Shown: positions 62,267-64,000 of the stretch, piece after piece
Numbering within the stretch: position 1 is the stretch's first letter
Layout: every line of letters starts with the position of its first letter
DNA from: CAVUAN01 sp963739435
Lineage (GTDB): Bacteria > Acidobacteriota > Thermoanaerobaculia > UBA5066 > Gp7-AA6
Reading direction: 5' to 3'
DNA length: 64,000 nt
NCBI GenBank assembly: GCA_963739435.1
Contig: CAVUAN010000022.1
Location: 1-64,000 of the forward strand
Notes under the pieces: model-generated
Told to the model about the DNA's origin: nothing
What the model saw: only the letters and a program-made list of their open reading frames with translations
The model's database searches: none
Position numbers and translations under genes: made by a program

Positions 62267-62547
62267 TGTGCCTCGGGGTGCCGGGTCGGATCGTCTCGGT
62301 CGAGGGGATTTTCGCGACGGTCGACTTCTTCGGGGTTCGCCGCCAGGTGCGCCTCGACGTCGTGGACCAGCCGGTTGAGCCCGGGGACTACATCCTGAAT
62401 CACGTCGGTTTCGCGATCCGCCGGATTCCGCAGGAGGACATCCAGGAGACGCTCGCGCTCTATGAGACGCTGCTCGCCGAGGCCGGCAAGGAAGACCTCA
62501 TGGCGGCAGACGTGCGCGGGGAGATCGAAGGGACGAGCCGGCCATGA
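62266..62547 (+). CDS. hypC: Hydrogenase assembly chaperone HypC
   Basis: 93 residues. The N-terminal MCLGVPGRIVSVEG with Cys2 is diagnostic; PGDYILNHVGFAIRRI matches the OB-fold core. HypC carries the Fe(CN)2CO unit with HypD to the large subunit. Its ATG overlaps the hypF stop and its stop overlaps hypD (ATGA). Confidence 0.95.
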   Translation: MCLGVPGRIVSVEGIFATVDFFGVRRQVRLDVVDQPVEPGDYILNHVGFAIRRIPQEDIQETLALYETLLAEAGKEDLMAADVRGEIEGTSRP

Positions 62548-63689
62548 GTCTTCTCCAGCTCGACCCGTCGGTGCGACAGGTCAAGTTCCGCGATCCAGCG
62601 CTCGCCCGGCGTCTCTCCGAGACGATCGCCCGGGTCACCGACTCCATCGGCCGCTCGCCGGTCTCAGTCATGCACGTCTGCGGCAGCCATGAGCAGGCGA
62701 TCGCGAAGTTCGGCCTGCGCGCCAGTTTCCCGAAGAACCTGAACGTCATCATGGGCCCGGGCTGCCCTGTCTGCATCACCGATCTGCCGGAGGTCGACGA
62801 GGGCGTCGCGCTGGCGAGACAAGGCGTCGTCATCGCGTCCTACGGCGACATGTTGAAGGTGCCCGGAACGGTCCAGTCGCTCGCCGCCGCGCAGGCCGAA
62901 GGCGCCCGGGTCGAAGTCGTGTACAGCGCGGCGCAGGCCGTGGAGCTCGCGCGGCAGACTCAGGACGAGGTCGTCTTCTTCGCGACCGGCTTCGAGACGA
63001 CGGCCGTCGCTACGGCCGCGATCGTCAAGGGCCCGCTCCCGAAGAACTTTTCCGTGCTCTCCGCCCACAAGTACATCCCTCCCGTCATGGAGATCGTGGC
63101 GGAGATGCCCGAGACGCGCGTCGAGGGCTTCCTGGCGGCAGGCCACGCGGCCGCCATAACGGGCTGGGGCATCTTCGAGAGCTTCGTCGAAAAGCACGGC
63201 ATTCCCGTCGTGGTGGCGGGCTTCGAGCCGCTCGACATCCTGGCGGGCCTGGCCAGGCTGGTCGAGCTCGTCCGGGACAAGACGCCGCGCGTCGTCAACA
63301 TGTTCCCCCGTTGCGTCACGAAGGAGGGGAACCTCGTCGCCCAGCGGGAGCTGTGGAGCGTCTTCAAGCCGGTCGGCGGCCGCTGGCGCGGCATCGCGCA
63401 CGTTCCCAACGGCAACCTGCGCCTGCGCGACGAGTGGGCGCACGTGGACGCAAGACGGCGGTTCACGATCGATCTCACCGGCCTCTGGGACTACGCGCCG
63501 CCTACGCTTTCCGCCAGCTGCATCTGTGGCGACATCATGTCGGGCATCAAGTCGCCCGCCGACTGCACGCTCTTCGGGAAGGAGTGCGTGCCCGACAAGC
63601 CGGTCGGGGCCTGCATGGTCTCCTCCGAGGGGACCTGCAAGATCTGGCATCAGTACGGCGGGATCCCCAATCTCGGAGGTGCGCTATGA
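62544..63689 (+). CDS. hypD: Hydrogenase formation protein HypD
   Basis: 381 residues, intact. Conserved blocks: VSVMHVCGSHEQAIAKFG, VIMGPGCPVCITDLPEVDEG, ASYGDMLKVPGT, FFATGFETTAVATAA, AGHAAAITGWGIFE and the C-terminal [4Fe-4S] cysteines (SASCICGDIMSGIKSPADC, LFGKECVPDKPVGACMVSSE, GTCKIWHQYGG). It is the scaffold for Fe(CN)2CO assembly with HypC. Its stop overlaps hypE. Confidence 0.95.
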   Translation: MSLLQLDPSVRQVKFRDPALARRLSETIARVTDSIGRSPVSVMHVCGSHEQAIAKFGLRASFPKNLNVIMGPGCPVCITDLPEVDEGVALARQGVVIASYGDMLKVPGTVQSLAAAQAEGARVEVVYSAAQAVELARQTQDEVVFFATGFETTAVATAAIVKGPLPKNFSVLSAHKYIPPVMEIVAEMPETRVEGFLAAGHAAAITGWGIFESFVEKHGIPVVVAGFEPLDILAGLARLVELVRDKTPRVVNMFPRCVTKEGNLVAQRELWSVFKPVGGRWRGIAHVPNGNLRLRDEWAHVDARRRFTIDLTGLWDYAPPTLSASCICGDIMSGIKSPADCTLFGKECVPDKPVGACMVSSEGTCKIWHQYGGIPNLGGAL

Positions 63690-64000
63690 GGTCCGTCCTG
63701 GCTTTTTCCGAAGAACGGGTCACCCTCAAGCACGGAGCCGGCGGGCGGGCGATGCGGATGTTGATCGAGGAGGTCTTCCTGCGCGACATGCCGGAGACCG
63801 CGGCCCTGATCGGGCCCGACAAGATGGACGACGGCGCGGTGTTGCCCCTCGGCAACCAGTTTCTCGTGCTGACGACCGATTCGCACGTCGTCCAGCCGAT
63901 CTTCTTTCCAGGCGGCGACATCGGCCGGCTTTCGATTTCCGGAACCGTCAACGATCTCGCCATGATGGGCGCCACCGAGCCGCTCGCTCTGACCTGTGCG
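63686..64000 (+). CDS. hypE: Carbamoyl dehydratase HypE, N-terminal part (runs off window)
   Basis: 105 codons visible from ATG 63686, with GGAGG 7 nt upstream. LKHGAGGRAMRMLIEEVFLR, DDGAVLPLGNQFLVLTTDSH and GTVNDLAMMGATEPLALT are the N-terminal PurM-like motifs of HypE, which dehydrates the thiocarboxamide from HypF to cyanide. The remainder, and hypA/hypB, lie outside the window. Confidence 0.93.
   Translation, partial: MRSVLAFSEERVTLKHGAGGRAMRMLIEEVFLRDMPETAALIGPDKMDDGAVLPLGNQFLVLTTDSHVVQPIFFPGGDIGRLSISGTVNDLAMMGATEPLALTCA

Noticed and set aside
1..64000. Prophage, insertion sequence, integrase, tRNA or rRNA genes
   Set aside because: No transposase, integrase, phage structural gene or RNA gene was recognised on either strand. 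tRNA genes cannot be excluded fully without a covariance-model scan.

Overview
The window is a gene-dense, high-GC bacterial chromosome segment, probably from an uncultured or metagenomic member of the Acidobacteriota (Thermoanaerobaculia/Holophagae-like) or a neighbouring phylum. That placement is an inference from the gene content: ECF sigma factors with TPR-CHAT proteins, an MglA-type GTPase, an ATP-grasp PurD relative, Sec-formate dehydrogenase and a group 1 [NiFe]-hydrogenase. No rRNA, tRNA, CRISPR array, phage or IS element was seen.

Layout. 1-2.7 kb (+): membrane protein, winged-helix regulator, second membrane protein, FAD oxidoreductase. 2.7-8.0 kb (-): a five-gene envelope operon of lipoprotein, OmpA, beta-propeller and two proteins with an unfamiliar CC-bounded module. 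It diverges, with a 16-bp gap, from an ECF sigma / zinc-finger anti-sigma / TPR-CHAT operon (8.0-11.9 kb). 11.9-27 kb: housekeeping and mixed genes (PurD-like, RNase J, RsmA, GGDEF protein, lysine 6-aminotransferase, MtgA, Ig-like lipoprotein, Memo-like protein, PIG-V-like transferase, HI0933-like flavoprotein, IMPase, TIM-barrel glycosidase-like protein). 27-30 kb (-): pyrR-pyrB-pyrC. 30.1-31.8 kb (+): MglA-like GTPase with a coiled-coil tail, followed by a strikingly palindromic intergenic region (31.8-32.15 kb). 32.2-35.9 kb (-): the classical phoH-ybeY-corC-era cluster. 36.5-38.1 kb: an isopropylmalate/isocitrate-type dehydrogenase and a cysteine dioxygenase.

38.1-44.2 kb (-) encodes a respiratory formate dehydrogenase: a Tat-exported molybdenum/tungsten catalytic subunit with an in-frame UGA (selenocysteine) and SECIS hairpin, a four-cluster Fe-S subunit, an NrfD-type membrane subunit and FdhE. 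44.3-49.6 kb (-) holds three tandem paralogous GT-C-like membrane glycosyltransferases, then an FHA protein and a UvrD/PcrA helicase. 52.3-53.8 kb (+): Spy/CpxP-like protein, second ECF sigma and anti-sigma; then aroC. 55.2-64 kb (+): a Tat-exported uptake [NiFe]-hydrogenase (small, large, cytochrome b), its maturation protease, a c-type cytochrome lipoprotein, hypF, hypC, hypD and the start of hypE. Formate dehydrogenase and hydrogenase together point to periplasmic oxidation of formate and H2 feeding a quinone pool.

Two features run through the window. First, a 29-32 bp element made of about four copies of the heptamer AGTCCAA occurs six times, at gene edges and twice inside reading frames (ybeY and the corC-like gene). 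Second, many conserved genes, including rsmA, pyrC, mtgA, fdnG and the hydrogenase large subunit, are interrupted by single-base frameshifts while family similarity continues across the break. This looks like indel error of an unpolished long-read assembly rather than gene decay. Frameshifted genes are given over their full inferred span and flagged.
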